From NCBI GenBank assembly GCA_018806915.1, contig JAGKQI010000058.1, positions 1 through 64,000 of the forward strand: 64,000 nt of DNA, given 5' to 3'. Source of the DNA: Phytophthora colocasiae (taxonomy: Eukaryota; Oomycota; Peronosporomycetes; Peronosporales; Peronosporaceae). The notes beneath the pieces were generated by a model. That model was not told the DNA's origin. It ran no database searches and saw only the letters and a list, made by a program, of their open reading frames with translations. Shown here piece after piece: positions 62,590 to 64,000 of the stretch. The stretch's first letter is position 1. Each line of letters opens with the position of its first letter. The position numbers and the translations under genes were made by a program.

Positions 62590-64000
62590 TCAGTCAAGTT
62601 CCCTGACATTCGTATAGAGCTTGGTAGGCGCTGGCGGTGGAATCGCAGCAGTCGGTTGCTCCAGCTGCTGGCCAGGTTGCTGCTTCATTAGACCCAACTC
62701 GCGCAGGATGTCGGCGCGACTCAGAACGCGTACAGATGAGTCCGCAGCGTCTTCGTCTGCGTCGCCCGTCCCATCCGCGTACAGTTCCTCTGTTTGCTCC
62801 TCGTCCTTCGTTTTGCACCCACGCCAACAACAACACAATATGGAAAGTCAGTCTCCAATACGATGTCCTGAATACAGTAGTCCCGCTATATGCACACATT
62901 CCACTTGTGAAACGTACCTCAAAGGCCGATGGCAGCGACGGTGGACGTAGCCGGAAGGGAGCGACACTGGCACGCTGGTGCAGTTGGTCCCAAGTCTCAC
63001 GCGGCTCGACATCAATTCGGCCTGGTCCGATAGGTGGCCAAAAGAGCTCTTCAGCTCGCATTGGCTCCGGGGTCGGAAGATCCGGTCGAGTCGGGGTCAC
63101 AGCGGCAGACAGAGCCGAGGCGCGGTTGACTCTACGGAGGTCGCTTTGTTCACCAGTTAAAGCCTGGGCAAACTCATCTTCAACATGTGTCCTTGTAGAC
63201 TCGCTCTCCATCGCTGAGCTTTCGATGGCAGCGGCTCGATTCAAGCATCGAACCGCGGGCTCCTCGCTTGAATCGACTAGCGAAATGTGCTGCACCGCCT
63301 GCACAATCGAGCAGCCTACAGCTTCAACGTCTGCAGCAGCTGGGTGATCATCGTATTCGCTTTCGTCGGCCATCATGGCGCTGGTAGCGGAGACTTGAAG
63401 TGGTGCCGGTGGTGGCATGGATATTATGGCCTCTGAATGTTCAATCACCTTGTGCTCAACATTCGCAGCGCCCCTAGTCGGGTGCGACGTCTTTGCCAGC
63501 TCCTCTGGTTTAGTAGCTGTGGTTGCCCAAAACTTGGCCCCCATCTGTACAATACCATTATCCATGACATCGGACTTCTCTTTCTGGGAATCTGCGTGTG
63601 CCTCCTCGATGCGTGCATCCCACTTGGCTCGCTCAGCAGTGTCCATTGCAACATATTCCTCCTTTGTGATGGCTCTAAAGCCCCGCAAGTCCACGTCGAT
63701 GTCTTCTGGTTTGTCCTCCGGGGTGGAATTTAACAACTTCTGTGCGCGCTCAAGATCCAATTCCTTGATTCTGCGCTCCCGTACCTGCGCCTGCCACTCG
63801 CGAAACTCATGCAGGGAGCGTCGACGCTCTTCATTTTCCAGGTTTACAAACACCCGTTTCGCTTCCCGCTCCGCCTCGACACCACCTGATAGCCATGCAG
63901 TTACAGAAGCACGCTCGATAGGGAAAATAGGTCGATCCAGGAACGACAGTTGTGGCAATGCTGAAATGTACGTCTTTCGGAACGAGCGTGTACTGGAGAC
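62590..64000 (-). CDS. Unknown acidic coiled-coil protein, 5' end outside window
   Basis: The frame is open to the right edge of the window. Predicted structure: exon 64000-62918 (or starting after a TTTCAG acceptor near 63963), intron 62917-62806 (112 bp, GT-AG), last exon 62805-62590; the junction is in phase. Without the intron the frame reads into a different tail, so splicing here is the better model. No family recognised. Visible: hydrophobic-aromatic start (LSFLDRPIFPIERASV), a long charged helix (residues ~25-75 from there, EREAKRVFVNLENEERRRSL), a KPEDIDVDLRGFRAITKEEY block, a disordered middle, a conserved-looking ELFWPPIGPGRIDVEPRETW segment before the intron, and an acidic then Gln/Pro-rich tail ending KLYTNVRELD. 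Adaptor-like or axonemal roles are possible but unsupported. Confidence 0.7.

Noticed and set aside
1..64000. tRNA, rRNA or CRISPR features
   Set aside because: No cloverleaf with A/B boxes, rRNA segment or spacer-repeat array was noticed on reading; a dedicated tRNA scan was not possible.

Overview
The window looks like an oomycete nuclear genome of the Phytophthora type. It has compact host genes with short GT-AG introns (roughly 60-110 bp), oomycete-style initiator/flanking promoter elements (TCATTnnnnCAWTTT-like) very close to start codons, and a large block of nested Ty3/Gypsy, Ty1/Copia, mariner, Helitron and MULE sequence. No rRNA, tRNA, CRISPR array or secreted RXLR/CRN effector gene was recognised. 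I cannot name the species.

Layout. 1-16.8 kb: 'Gypsy-A', a large Ty3/Gypsy element read on the minus strand (5' LTR 11808-13503; gag, protease, RT, two RNase H domains, integrase, chromodomain), with a convergent plus-strand accessory ORF (977-3311) beyond the end of pol. Its other LTR lies outside the window. It abuts an older, scrambled copy of its own family (13504-16845), which carries a 340-bp non-autonomous Helitron (16037-16376). 18003-26185: 'Gypsy-B', a complete Ty3/Gypsy element with two LTRs, a TAGAT target duplication, gag, a textbook -1 frameshift site, pol, and again a convergent antisense ORF near the 3' LTR. 26250-34092: a mariner-like element (26-bp TIRs, TA target) interrupted by a Copia element (26562-33435, GTGCA duplication), itself interrupted by a solo LTR of the Gypsy-A family (29042-30932, ATGT duplication).

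34.98-64 kb is mostly ordinary host DNA: oligopeptidase B (minus), a decayed MULE transposase with SWIM finger, a PIF/Harbinger-like MITE, an amino-acid/auxin-permease-family transporter, a PDZ-domain protein, Ku70 (9 exons), a SCY1-like pseudokinase (5 exons), a CDP-alcohol phosphotransferase (4 exons), a short NOG1-like GTPase (8 exons), a 2,893-residue VPS13-like lipid-transfer protein with four EF-hands, and a partial unknown gene running off the right edge. Exon structures are my own predictions; all the spliced totals given are in frame.

The most unusual signal is in Gypsy-B. Almost its whole 8.2 kb (LTRs, gag, pol and the antisense ORF) is a back-to-back chain of short inverted repeats: 6-11 bp perfect arms, 1-10 nt loops, one every 20-35 bp, running through conserved catalytic domains. 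Within pol, about nine hairpins share a GG-containing loop while every stem differs. Two of the three differences between its LTRs are hairpin-type changes: an inverted loop and the gain or loss of one arm. I see no such pattern in the Copia element, in Gypsy-A or in the host genes.
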